This document shows positions 43,117 to 51,431 of a stretch of 64,000 nt of DNA, one piece after another. The notes below the pieces were generated by a model that worked only from the letters and a program-made list of their open reading frames with translations, was not told the origin of the DNA and ran no database searches. This stretch comes from DATBRC01 sp036560485 (GTDB lineage Bacteria > Pseudomonadota > Gammaproteobacteria > Burkholderiales > Burkholderiaceae_D): assembly GCA_036560485.1 (NCBI GenBank), contig DATBRC010000020.1, positions 62,001-126,000 on the forward strand. The letters are read 5' to 3'. The translations under genes and the position numbers were made by a program. Positions within the stretch are counted from its first letter, which is position 1; each line of letters begins with the position of its first letter.

Positions 43117-43941
43117 TCACTGCCTTATTGGAATGTAGTCCGAAAAAAATTCCTGCATTAAAAAATTCTCCAGCTGAGCCTCATTCTCAGGACGCGCGCT
43201 TAACGTGACCTCCCTGCCCAATCGATAAGACTCCCACACAAACTCATCATGCTTGTTCTCGCGAATAATCTCGATCATTTTCTTGATCACAGCAGTTTGA
43301 ATGTCGGGTTCCGATTTCTTGAAAACCTCCACTAACTGCGTCGAATTCCTGTGCAAATCGGCGCTCCATCCCCTGAACACAAATTCAGCACTATTAAAAC
43401 CCACGCGGCGTAATTGGAAAACGCCACCCTTACCGTTTTGATCAGTCCCGTTGACTTGTCCTATCGACGTCGCAATGTTTGCCAGCACCGCTTTATTTCT
43501 TCGCTGTGTTTCATCCTCTTCTGTTGAATCGCTGTCACGGGTTTGCGCCTGCGCGCGTCGTTTGCGCGCAGCTTCCAGCATGCTCGACATATCGTCAGCC
43601 GGCGCCGGCCTTATTACTTTCGGCTCTGCATGCGCCACGACCGGTGGAGTTGCCGGCTCTGGTTTTGGCACAGGAACGATAACAGGTTTCGGTGTTTTCT
43701 TTTTAGTCTGCACAGTCTTCGCAGTCTTTTTAACCGGCTCTTTGACGTAGCTTGGCGCTGGTTGATTTTCTGGTTTTGCAGCGGTAGCAGGAGAAAGCAA
43801 TGTAATCGACAACCGGTCCGACTTACCCAAAAGCTTTTGATGCGTCAATGGAGGATTATGCTCGATCAAAAACCAAATTGCCAATGCGTGAACCAACACC
43901 GAAAGCGTCACGCCGACAATAATCGAAGCATGGCGTTTCAT
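43117..43941 (-). CDS. TonB-like membrane-anchored protein of unknown role
   Basis: A 274-residue protein from the ATG at 43941 (a GTG at 43992 is possible). One N-terminal membrane anchor (7-27, 'IIVGVTLSVLVHALAIWFL') is followed by a Pro/Lys-rich, TonB-like periplasmic stretch ('KTAKTVQTKKKTPKPVIVPV') and a helical, Arg-rich part. The C-terminal domain of about 110 residues ('GFNSAEFVFRGWSADLHRNSTQLVEVFKK') is not a recognisable TonB domain. No exbB or exbD is adjacent. It may span the periplasm as a structural or energy-coupling protein; the function is open. Confidence 0.75.
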   Translation of the reverse strand: MKRHASIIVGVTLSVLVHALAIWFLIEHNPPLTHQKLLGKSDRLSITLLSPATAAKPENQPAPSYVKEPVKKTAKTVQTKKKTPKPVIVPVPKPEPATPPVVAHAEPKVIRPAPADDMSSMLEAARKRRAQAQTRDSDSTEEDETQRRNKAVLANIATSIGQVNGTDQNGKGGVFQLRRVGFNSAEFVFRGWSADLHRNSTQLVEVFKKSEPDIQTAVIKKMIEIIRENKHDEFVWESYRLGREVTLSARPENEAQLENFLMQEFFSDYIPIRQ

Positions 43942-43992
43942 GTAAGGCGTTTGATGCGACGTTCGCGCATCAGTTAAGTAGTTGTTTCGCAC

Positions 43993-44392
43993 ACTTCAGC
44001 AATCAAATTATCAGCAATGGATTAACCACCAGTTTAACAAAGCATCGTAATGGAAGAACAGCTTACGTATTTTTACGCTGAATTGGCTATTGTTGGCTTG
44101 AACTTCATCAACTCACAAAAAAATCCGCGGGAACTTTAAGACGATCAACTCCTCAAAATGCTTGAAATGCATTGAGGGAAATATTTTTTATATCTGCTAT
44201 CACTTCAGCATATAACAGTCACAACAGTCACTTAGGTTAAAGGAGCAAACATGCAATGCGCCTTTACTGATCACGCTGACAAGTAATGTCAGTCCTTGGT
44301 TTCGCCACTTTTTCAGGCGAACAACACATCGAATTCTTCATGACCCATTAAGCATCGTGAAACATGGTTAATCAATTTTACAGGAGGATATT
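43993..44392 (+). promoter_or_regulatory. 400-base leader: ECF-type promoter, 11-codon ORF, hairpin
   Basis: GAACTT (44131-44136), 16 bases, and TCAAA (44153-44157) resemble a sigma-E/ECF promoter. Downstream, AAAGGAG precedes an 11-codon frame (44251-44286, MQCAFTDHADK). A hairpin TTCGCC/GGCGAA (44301-44306 with 44316-44321) follows. The order promoter, short peptide, hairpin, gene suggests translational or attenuation control of the gene at 44393. Confidence 0.45.
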
Positions 44393-44671
44393 ATGTCGAA
44401 CTCGTACATCGTTAATTTGGAACGCCTTCATGAGGGCGGTACTTACGCAGAAAATTTATGGCGTGCATTTCAGGTTTTTATTGCCGCATTAATCGGCGAC
44501 AATCCAACAAACAAACCACAGCCTCAACAATTGGATAGCGACAGGATCAAGGGTATCAATGAACTTTATCGGCTAGCGAAACAGTTTGACGCAACGATGC
44601 CCAACCAGGCAGCCGAATTGCGCGACCTTGCGGCAAGAGATCCGATGGATATAGACGAATCGCGTTACTGA
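44393..44671 (+). CDS. Small hypothetical protein, 92 residues
   Basis: I do not recognise the family. AGGAGG stands 5 bases before the ATG, so translation is well supported. An N-terminal helix ('GGTYAENLWRAFQVFIAALIG') is amphipathic to hydrophobic and may touch the membrane. The rest is polar and acidic ('IKGINELYRLAKQFDATM', 'RDPMDIDES'). It follows a leader with a possible ECF-type promoter and short peptide, so it may be stress-induced. It is convergent with the His-rich membrane-protein gene 30 bases away. Confidence 0.72.
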   Translation: MSNSYIVNLERLHEGGTYAENLWRAFQVFIAALIGDNPTNKPQPQQLDSDRIKGINELYRLAKQFDATMPNQAAELRDLAARDPMDIDESRY

Positions 44672-44701
44672 GAACGCCGGCCAACAGTAACCAAGCCGCG
44701 C

Positions 44702-45151
44702 TTACAGGAACAGCAAAAGCAAGGGCAATGCTATTCCAAGCGCTAAAGATATCCAGGCATTGCGTCTGGTGCGCGGATTCTGTAATGCGATGATGATGCC
44801 GATCAATGATGTACTGATCAGGCCAATCGCCATCAACAGGAAAAATGCTTTTAGCGCCCAAGTCTGCGCGGCAGATTTTGGTGGAGGTAGATGAGTGTGA
44901 GTCGTTGACTCATGGTCGTCATGCTCGTCGTGTACGTGCTCCACCTCTTCTCGAGGCGGTGTTTCTGCACGCAGATGTTGATTTTTGTGGATCTCAGCAA
45001 GCTCGGCAATCCAGGCAATGGGCGGCGGCCCACCTCTTTCTCTGCTCTCGTGAAGACCGAAAAGCTGAAGTATCCCGCTGAATGCAAAGAAGATGATCGC
45101 CGGCGCGAAAAAAGTCCCCAAGAATAAATGGAATTGTCGTATGTTTTTCAT
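44702..45151 (-). CDS. PepSY-type membrane protein with His-rich loop
   Basis: A 149-residue membrane protein with helices at about 8-32, 99-122 and 132-149. The loop between the first two contains a His/Asp/Glu-rich stretch (72-87, 'HVHDEHDDHESTTHTH'), a likely metal-binding segment. The first helix ('FHLFLGTFFAPAIIFFAFSGILQLFGLHE') is like PepSY-associated membrane proteins, but the PepSY domain itself is missing. A role in metal handling is plausible from the loop alone. It is downstream of tRNA-Ser on the same strand. Confidence 0.75.
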   Translation of the reverse strand: MKNIRQFHLFLGTFFAPAIIFFAFSGILQLFGLHESRERGGPPPIAWIAELAEIHKNQHLRAETPPREEVEHVHDEHDDHESTTHTHLPPPKSAAQTWALKAFFLLMAIGLISTSLIGIIIALQNPRTRRNAWISLALGIALPLLLLFL

Positions 45152-45273
45152 CCTCTTCTCTACATGCTTTTTGTAATAACCCGCCAGTTTACCAACGTTT
45201 TCGGCGACGCTATTACTTTAAATTGACTGGGAAGAGGGAAATATAAGGAGAAACTGGAGGGATGTTCGTTGGG

Positions 45274-45372
45274 TGGCGGAAGGTATGAGATTCGCCCACA
45301 TCCTGCAGGCCGCGGATCGGCTTGCAAGCCGATCCCTTCGAATCTCCAACGCGCGCGTGCGCGCTTCCTTCC
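45274..45372 (-). pseudogene. tRNA-Ser-like relic (pseudo-tRNA)
   Basis: Read on the minus strand, the segment begins with GGAAGGA and ends with ACCTTCC-G-CCA, the acceptor stem and tail of tRNA-Ser, and its 3' end closely copies that of the intact gene at 45408-45497. The T arm is damaged (GGCGAATC in place of GTTCGAATC). The middle is a long perfect palindrome (GGATCGGCTTGC and its complement) instead of an anticodon arm. It is probably a decayed duplicate or the scar of an integration at the tRNA 3' end. Confidence 0.5.
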
Positions 45373-45381
45373 GTAAAAAAT

Positions 45382-45404
45382 AAAGCCCCTGCGGGGCTTT
45401 TTTT
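45382..45404. terminator. Terminator after tRNA-Ser
   Basis: AAAGCCCC (45382-45389) pairs with GGGGCTTT (45393-45400) around a 3-nt loop, with A- and T-runs on the two sides, so it works in both directions. It lies 3' of tRNA-Ser on the minus strand. Confidence 0.9.
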
Positions 45405-45407
45405 ATT

Positions 45408-45497
45408 TGGCGGAAGGTGTGAGATTCGAACTCACGGAGGACTTTCATCCTCGCCAGTTTTCAAGACTGGTGCATTCAACCGCTCTGCCAACCTTCC
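45408..45497 (-). tRNA. tRNA-Ser, anticodon TGA
   Basis: A 90-nt class II tRNA on the minus strand: acceptor GGAAGGT/ACCTTCC, discriminator G and encoded CCA. The anticodon loop is CTTGAAA with anticodon TGA, there is a long variable arm, and the T arm is GTGAG-TTCGAAT-CTCAC. It reads UCN codons. A terminator follows. Confidence 0.97.
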
Positions 45498-45615
45498 TGC
45501 GCAGCCCGAATTATACCTAAGTCGACGAAAAATGCCGAATAGCAGGGGGAAATAATTTTTAAAGCTGGATTTCCATAGAGAAGGCATGAGTACGATCTCA
45601 TTTTGCCAACTCTTG

Positions 45616-46893
45616 TCAATCACTCAAAAACATCTGCTGCAAATCATTCAAAAAGCGCTGTCCCAATTCGGTGGGACGGATGATTTTATGATCGCGATAC
45701 AGCAAGCCCTTGGCCTCTGCTTCGTTTAGCGGCTTCTCAATTGCATTAATCGTCAACCCCGTTCGCTCGGCAAACAAATTCACGTCAACGCCGTTAATCA
45801 ACCGTAATGCATTCAACATGAACTCAAAGCCCAACTCGCCTCGTCCGATTTCCGTTTCTTCCTGAATCGCATTCCCCATGCGCATATGCTCAAGATATGC
45901 CTTGGGTTGCTTGTAACGCGCCTGGCGCACCACGCGATGCGGGAACGATAATTTGGAATGCGCACCGGCCCCGATGCCAAGGTAATCGCCGAACTGCCAG
46001 TAATTCAAATTGTGGCGTGCCTGCCGTTTTTCTTTTGCATAGGCCGACACTTCGTAATGCGTGTAGCCTGCTGCAGTAGTTTCTTCCGTGATCATGTCCT
46101 GCATCTCGGCACTGGCATCGTCGTCCGGTACAGTCGGCGGATATTTGGCGAAGTAGGTATTCGGTTCCAGCGTCAAGTGATACAAGGACAAATGCGGTGG
46201 TGCGTAAGCAATCGCGGTGGCGATATCCTGTCGCGCTTCTTCCAGCGTCTGCGATGGCAATGCATACATCAGATCGAGATTGAAGTTGTCGAAATTCGCA
46301 TGGGCGATATCGACTGCCTTGCGTGCTTCATCGCCATCATGGATGCGACCCAATGCCTGCAAATGTTTCGCGTTGAAACTCTGGATGCCGATCGATAAAC
46401 GATTGATGCCGCTGGCGCGATATGACTTGAATTTTTCTGCTTCGAAGGTGCCGGGGTTGGCTTCCATCGTGATTTCCACGTTCGCATCCAGAGGCAACAA
46501 CGTGCGGATGTCCGACAGCAAACGATCCAGTCCGGCGGCTGACATCAGGCTCGGCGTACCGCCACCGATAAAGATCGTGTAAATCTTGCGGCCCCAGATC
46601 AGCGGCAACGCGCTTTCCAGATCGGCGCGCAATGCGGCGATGTAGTCGTCTTCCGGAAAGCCGGAGGTTTCGCCAAAACCGCCCTGCACTTCATGCGAAT
46701 TGAAATCGCAGTATGGACATTTTCTGACGCACCAAGGGAAATGCACGTACAAAGACAACGGCGGTAATGCGGTCAGGTTGAGGACACCGGACTTCAGGTA
46801 CGCAGTTGCGGCTTGCGCTGCTGTAGGTGCGGAGTTGTTGCTCGTGCCTGGCTTGACGTCTGTATTGATCGGTTTGATGGGTATGATGGGCAT
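45616..46893 (-). CDS. hemW: HemW, radical SAM heme chaperone
   Basis: About 425 residues from the ATG at 46893 (an ATG at 46941 is possible). The radical-SAM cluster motif CVRKCPYC is followed by 'IFIGGGTPSLMSAAGLDRLL' and 'EANPGTFE'. Family members were once called oxygen-independent coproporphyrinogen oxidase, but HemW acts in heme delivery to membrane proteins. The C-terminal HemN-like domain ('GADVNLFAERTGLTINAIE'-like region) is present. An unusual Pro/Thr/Ala-rich N-terminal tail of about 45 residues precedes the core. It is the last gene of the rph-rdgB-hemW set; a REP-like repeat separates it from rdgB. Confidence 0.93.
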   Translation of the reverse strand: MPIIPIKPINTDVKPGTSNNSAPTAAQAATAYLKSGVLNLTALPPLSLYVHFPWCVRKCPYCDFNSHEVQGGFGETSGFPEDDYIAALRADLESALPLIWGRKIYTIFIGGGTPSLMSAAGLDRLLSDIRTLLPLDANVEITMEANPGTFEAEKFKSYRASGINRLSIGIQSFNAKHLQALGRIHDGDEARKAVDIAHANFDNFNLDLMYALPSQTLEEARQDIATAIAYAPPHLSLYHLTLEPNTYFAKYPPTVPDDDASAEMQDMITEETTAAGYTHYEVSAYAKEKRQARHNLNYWQFGDYLGIGAGAHSKLSFPHRVVRQARYKQPKAYLEHMRMGNAIQEETEIGRGELGFEFMLNALRLINGVDVNLFAERTGLTINAIEKPLNEAEAKGLLYRDHKIIRPTELGQRFLNDLQQMFLSD

Positions 46894-46958
46894 TGCTGAT
46901 TCAGTTTTCTGCTGCGGTTTTGTAACTATACAGCCAATCATTGCGACTGACTTTATTG

Positions 46959-47041
46959 CCGTCGTCCCCGCGAAGGCGGGGATCCATAGTACGTTTAATG
47001 TTTCACCGCCTTATGGATCCCCGCCTTCACGGGGACGACGG
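46959..47041. repeat. REP-like inverted repeat, copy 3
   Basis: Arms 46959-46988 and 47012-47041 are almost perfect inverted copies (CCGTCGTCCCCGCG... and ...CGGGGACGACGG), each with its own inner hairpin. It lies between rdgB and hemW. Confidence 0.92.
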
Positions 47042-47081
47042 AATTGTAATGCCCTGTTGCTCATAAAAGAGGACTGCAAAT

Positions 47082-47675
47082 TTACAACTTTCCACCCAAC
47101 TTCTCCACCAACAAACGCAACGCCTGTCCACGATGCGATAACCGATTTTTTTCTTCTGCAGATAATTCGGCAGCAGTTTTACTCAACGCAGGCAACCAAA
47201 AATGCGGATCGTAACCAAACCCGCCCTGCCCGCGTGGCGTCGCGATGATTTCACCATCCCAGCGTCCCTCGGCAATCACCGGTTGCGGATCGTTTGCATG
47301 GCGCACAAATACCAAGGCGCAAAAATAATATGCCGATTTATCAGCCTGCTCGCTCAAGTCAGCGACCAGTTTCTGGTTGTTGCGTGCATCGGATTTTGGT
47401 TCACCGGCGTAACGCGCAGACCATACGCCGGGTGCACCTTGCAATGCATTGGCGCAAATGCCGGAATCGTCAGCCAATGCAGACAAGCCGGTTAGTTGTG
47501 CGGCGTGACGTGCTTTGGCTAATGCGTTTTCTATGAATGTCACATGCGGCTCATCAGCTTCGGGTACGTTGAATTCGCTTTGGGTGTGCAATTCGAAACC
47601 AATAGGCGTCAGGAGTTCACTGAACTCTTTCAGTTTGCCGGAATTGTTGGAGGCGAGGACGAGGGTGCGGGTCAT
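47082..47675 (-). CDS. rdgB: XTP/dITP diphosphatase (RdgB/HAM1)
   Basis: A 197-residue house-cleaning pyrophosphatase that removes dITP and XTP. The start 'TLVLASNNSGKLKEF' is the family's substrate-binding SxNxxK motif, and 'ALADDSGICANALQGAPGVWSARYAG' contains the catalytic Asp pair. Near the end, 'GFGYDPHFWLP' is also conserved. The longer open frame upstream (to 47807) overlaps the next gene's 3' end and is rejected. In most relatives rph lies directly upstream; here an Amj-like gene separates them. Confidence 0.95.
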   Translation of the reverse strand: MTRTLVLASNNSGKLKEFSELLTPIGFELHTQSEFNVPEADEPHVTFIENALAKARHAAQLTGLSALADDSGICANALQGAPGVWSARYAGEPKSDARNNQKLVADLSEQADKSAYYFCALVFVRHANDPQPVIAEGRWDGEIIATPRGQGGFGYDPHFWLPALSKTAAELSAEEKNRLSHRGQALRLLVEKLGGKL

Positions 47676-47710
47676 GAAACTATTGAGCCATTCATTTGAT
47701 ATTTCATTTG

Positions 47711-48514
47711 TTACATAATCCTGGCAACAAAGGCGATTAGACTGGCGGCAGGTACAAGCAGGAATTGCGCTAATACTGTACCTGCTACTCGACTGCCAAC
47801 CAACCAAACAATAGCCTTTCGAAATTGGGTCTCGCTTACTTTTCCTTCGACGACATCGTCTGTCATTCCGGACATATAAGGATCTATTAAAACTGCCATC
47901 ATTATGGTAGCTCCGCCATTGATAATTGATGACAGTGTACTGGACGTTACCCTAACATCTGGGCTAAGGTAGCCCGCATAAAGTGACGAAAAAACTCCAA
48001 CAGTCCATAGTGCGACAGCAGCTATGTTAAGAAAAATCACCCAGCAAGACACGCCATGCCTCTTATGCATTTCGGTAACATTGGCGGAAACTGGTAAGCT
48101 GACTGAATCTTTTAAGTATGAGAGCCCACCTTTAAAAAATCCGTGAAGAATTAATTTCGGAATTGATCTGTGCACCTGGAAATGAAGTACAGCCCTACTA
48201 AATATTCTCTGGAAAGTAGGTATTAAAAATGCCCCGATTAGCGTTGCAAATGTTGCTGAAAATAGCAGCCAACGAAAATCATTAAGTAAATTATGCGAGG
48301 TACCTACGAACAAATTAGTTTCCACTCGCTTTGCCAGAAATGGGCCAAGAAATGAATTTGATGTGCGAGAAAGTAAAACAAGAATATTGAACAGTGCGAA
48401 TGACACAGCAATTCTTCGCGTCCTTACCCCCGCAATCCTTATTGAATATGCAAGCGTTCCAACAATATGGATGATAAAAGTAAGAAAACAGAGAAAGGCA
48501 AGTTGTATGTCCAT
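47711..48514 (-). CDS. Amj-family (DUF2837) putative lipid II flippase
   Basis: A 267-residue membrane protein with six to seven hydrophobic helices. The family look is clear in 'GTLAYSIRIAGVRTRRIAVSFALFNILVLLSRTSN', 'SSIINGGATI' and 'DPYMSGMTDDVVEGK', which match the Amj/DUF2837 group. Amj of Bacillus subtilis can replace MurJ in moving lipid II across the membrane. The gene is more AT-rich than rph and rdgB and lies between them, splitting a common gene cluster, so it looks acquired. It may protect cell-wall synthesis against MurJ-directed inhibitors. No Shine-Dalgarno sequence is seen before the ATG. Confidence 0.75.
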   Translation of the reverse strand: MDIQLAFLCFLTFIIHIVGTLAYSIRIAGVRTRRIAVSFALFNILVLLSRTSNSFLGPFLAKRVETNLFVGTSHNLLNDFRWLLFSATFATLIGAFLIPTFQRIFSRAVLHFQVHRSIPKLILHGFFKGGLSYLKDSVSLPVSANVTEMHKRHGVSCWVIFLNIAAVALWTVGVFSSLYAGYLSPDVRVTSSTLSSIINGGATIMMAVLIDPYMSGMTDDVVEGKVSETQFRKAIVWLVGSRVAGTVLAQFLLVPAASLIAFVARIM

Positions 48515-48537
48515 ATGTTTTCGATGTTTAGCAAACT

Positions 48538-49269
48538 TTAACTAGACAACCCAAGCGTCTTCTTCTGCAACCCAATCAACGCCCCAATCCCCCCCTGCGC
48601 CAAATCCAGCAACCGATCCATCGTCACCCGATCAAACGCTGCACCTTCCGCCGTTCCTTGCACTTCAACAAAATGCCCGGCATCCGTCATCACGACATTC
48701 ATATCGGTATCGCAATCCGAATCTTCCAGATAATCGAGATCCAACACCGGCATGCCCTTATACACACCGACCGAAATCGCTGCGACAAAATGCTTGATCG
48801 GTATCGCGGTAATCACTTTGCGCTCGACCAATTTGGAAAACGCATCGTGCGCGGCGACCATTGCGCCTGTGATCGATGCAGTGCGCGTACCGCCATCAGC
48901 TTGGATCACATCGCAATCCAGATGCAGCGTGCGCTCGCCAAATGCTTCCAGATCGAATGCAGCGCGCAATGAACGGCCGATCAAACGTTGAATCTCCTGT
49001 GTGCGACCTGATTGTTTTCCCTTCGCTGCTTCGCGGTCCATCCGCGAGTGCGTTGAGCGCGGCAACATGCCGTATTCGGCAGTCATCCATCCCTGCCCTT
49101 TGCCTTTCAGGAAGCCGGGCACTTTTTCTTCAATGCTGGCAGTGCATAGCACGCGCGTATCGCCGAACTCGATCAGGACCGAGCCTTCTGCATGTTTGGT
49201 GTAATGACGCGTGATGCGAACTGGACGTAGCGAGTCAGCGGCGCGGCCGCTGGGACGATTTCCGGACAT
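48538..49269 (-). CDS. rph: Ribonuclease PH
   Basis: A 243-residue phosphorolytic 3'-5' exonuclease that trims tRNA 3' ends. The start 'RPSGRAADSLRPVRITR', 'GSVLIEFGDTRVLCTA' and 'QADGGTRTASITGA' are strongly conserved, and the length is usual. The ATG at 49269 is 9 bases after the PP2C stop, so it is probably in one transcript with the phosphatase and kinase genes upstream. No truncation of the kind seen in some laboratory strains is present. Confidence 0.97.
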   Translation of the reverse strand: MSGNRPSGRAADSLRPVRITRHYTKHAEGSVLIEFGDTRVLCTASIEEKVPGFLKGKGQGWMTAEYGMLPRSTHSRMDREAAKGKQSGRTQEIQRLIGRSLRAAFDLEAFGERTLHLDCDVIQADGGTRTASITGAMVAAHDAFSKLVERKVITAIPIKHFVAAISVGVYKGMPVLDLDYLEDSDCDTDMNVVMTDAGHFVEVQGTAEGAAFDRVTMDRLLDLAQGGIGALIGLQKKTLGLSS

Positions 49270-49278
49270 AGTTGGGAC

Positions 49279-50208
49279 CTAACTCTTGGTTGTGATTTTG
49301 GAGGATTTTTCAATCGCGCCACGAATTTCTTCGATGGCTTTTTCGATTTCGCTTTCATTGAAGACGTCGGCGTTTTCGAGGTCGGCATGACGCGGTGCCT
49401 GGATGGTGGTCGTAACGGAACCGACCGGCAGAATGTGGGTGGTGATGGAATTGGGGTCGATCGAGCTATTGCCGCTTTCCCACATCATCGCGAGACCAGT
49501 AACGTTGTCGCTATTTTTTCCGCCTATGCTGGCCGCTTTGCTGACCAGTTCCGGAACGGCACGCACGATCGTGTTTTCTTGCAGGCATTGCGCCAATTCA
49601 TGATCGGGCAACATGGACCACAAACCGTCGGAACACAACAGCATGATGTCGCCCGCTTGCAAGCTGGCGCGGCGCGAGATTTCGACGATCGGCATATTCG
49701 GCGCGCCAAGACAGTTGAATAATTTATTGCGATCAGGATGCGTGTCGCGCTCGGATGGGTCGACCTTGCCTTGCGCAATCAAGGTTTCCAGGCGCGAGTG
49801 ATCGCGTGTGCGCGACAGAATCTGGCCGTTGCGCATCCAGTACAAGCGCGAATCGCCGCAATGCGCCCAGAATGCAGTGTTGTGCTGGATCAGGCACACG
49901 ACGATCGTGGTGCGCGGCGTTTCAGGCAAGTTATTGATCGCACGATAACGATGGATTTCACGATGCGCGGCGAAAAAACTATCTTCCAGAAATTGTTCCG
50001 GCTTCTTGATGTACGGATTGGCGTTTTGCTGAAACAGCGAACCAATTGTTTGCATCGCGATCGTCGATGCGACCTCACCGCGCAGATGACCACCCATGCC
50101 GTCAGCCAATAGCAGCAGCAACGCATCGCGCGTAAAGCTGTAGCCCATCCGATCCTGATTGATCTTGCGGCCGCCGATATTGCTTTCTTGATAGACTGAA
50201 AATCGCAT
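49279..50208 (-). CDS. PP2C-type serine/threonine protein phosphatase
   Basis: A 309-residue metal-dependent phosphatase. Motifs in order are 'NQDRMGYSF', 'LLADGMGGHLRGEVAS' (metal-binding Asp), 'WAHCGDSRLYWM', 'MLLCSDGLWSML', and 'NSDNVTGLA'. A C-terminal tail of about 60 residues is charged and probably flexible. It follows the kinase gene on the same strand (73-base gap) and should reverse its phosphorylation. Such pairs next to yicC-gmk-rpoZ-spoT are typical of Burkholderiales. Confidence 0.95.
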   Translation of the reverse strand: MRFSVYQESNIGGRKINQDRMGYSFTRDALLLLLADGMGGHLRGEVASTIAMQTIGSLFQQNANPYIKKPEQFLEDSFFAAHREIHRYRAINNLPETPRTTIVVCLIQHNTAFWAHCGDSRLYWMRNGQILSRTRDHSRLETLIAQGKVDPSERDTHPDRNKLFNCLGAPNMPIVEISRRASLQAGDIMLLCSDGLWSMLPDHELAQCLQENTIVRAVPELVSKAASIGGKNSDNVTGLAMMWESGNSSIDPNSITTHILPVGSVTTTIQAPRHADLENADVFNESEIEKAIEEIRGAIEKSSKITTKS

Positions 50209-50281
50209 AGGGTTATTTACATCAACTCAAATGTTGTACATAGCGACATTGGCTCGCGCAGTAAAACTTATGTCGTTATGT

Positions 50282-51289
50282 TTAGCGTGTTTCTTCCTGA
50301 ATCGTTGTATCGCGTTCCAATTGATTCCGACCGAATCCACCAAAAATATCCTTGAATTTTCGCGTGACTTTTTCCACTGCCTCATTCATTTTTCTTTCAG
50401 GGACCGGCTCTCTTAATGCCTTTTGTAATGCGAACACGCTTTGCGGCCGCTCCAGCGGATCAAGCATCAAGCTCCAGCGGATAACTTGAATCAATTGTGC
50501 AGAATAGACTCCTTCCAGTTTCTTGAAGTGTCCTTCCATTTTGTCGTTAACTTTGCGTTGATCTGCCGGTTGCGGTGGTGCACCGACCATGCAGGCAAAT
50601 ATGGACGCGCCAATACTGTAGATATCGGTCCAGGGACCGAGGTTCCCGTTTTTGTTGTACAACTCCGGCGGTGCAAAACCCGGTGTGTACATCGGATACA
50701 GCTTGGGCAAATCGGCTTTCAAGGTTTGGCGTGCGGCACCGAAATCCAGCAGAATCGGCGTGCCATCGACACGCAAATAAATATTGGCCGGCTTCAAATC
50801 GAGATGCAACAATTTGTTCGTATGCACTTCACGCAAACCATTCATCACATGCGCGAACATCTTGCGGATGAAGCGTTCCGACACCAGCGGCTTTTCACCC
50901 TTGTCGCGACGGCGCAAAATATGATCTTGCAATGAACGGCCTGACTCGTAAGCCATCACCATATAAACGGTTTCATTGGCACGGAAGAAGTTGACGACGC
51001 TCACCACATTTGGATGGGCAATGCGCGCAAGGGCGCGCCCTTCTTCAAAAAAGCATTTCAAGCCGATACGGAAAATCGGCAAATTTTCGGGTGAAATCAC
51101 CGGCACCAATTCGCCCGCTTCACGCAGTGCCAACGAGCTGGGTAAATATTCCTTGATCGCGACGGCGTTGCCGTCTTCATCGTATGCCAAATAGACGATA
51201 CTGAACCCACCGGACGCAATCTTCTTTACAATGCGGTATCCAGCAATTTCCAGTCCGTCTGGCAAGGGTGCATTATTTTGCGCGGCCAT
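50282..51289 (-). CDS. Serine/threonine protein kinase, non-RD type
   Basis: A 335-residue soluble kinase. The glycine-rich loop is 'IASGGFSIVY', the ATP-binding Lys46 is in 'VAIKEYLP', and DFG is at 182-184. The catalytic loop reads H162-L-D-L-K-P-A-N, with Leu in place of the usual Arg, so activation does not depend on the HRD arginine. No membrane helix or PASTA domain follows; a basic C-terminal tail ends the protein. It pairs with the PP2C gene and is divergent from yicC. Substrates are unknown. Confidence 0.94.
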   Translation of the reverse strand: MAAQNNAPLPDGLEIAGYRIVKKIASGGFSIVYLAYDEDGNAVAIKEYLPSSLALREAGELVPVISPENLPIFRIGLKCFFEEGRALARIAHPNVVSVVNFFRANETVYMVMAYESGRSLQDHILRRRDKGEKPLVSERFIRKMFAHVMNGLREVHTNKLLHLDLKPANIYLRVDGTPILLDFGAARQTLKADLPKLYPMYTPGFAPPELYNKNGNLGPWTDIYSIGASIFACMVGAPPQPADQRKVNDKMEGHFKKLEGVYSAQLIQVIRWSLMLDPLERPQSVFALQKALREPVPERKMNEAVEKVTRKFKDIFGGFGRNQLERDTTIQEETR

Positions 51290-51431
51290 AATTTCCTAAG
51301 TCTGTTTGTTATGGGGCGTATTGCAAGACTGTACATGCTCTTGGACGCCCTGATTGCTTTAATGTCTGCAAATCTCCAGTAGATTGTGTGGATAATTCAC
51401 AATTTTGTAAAGAAGAAATCGAGGACCCATT

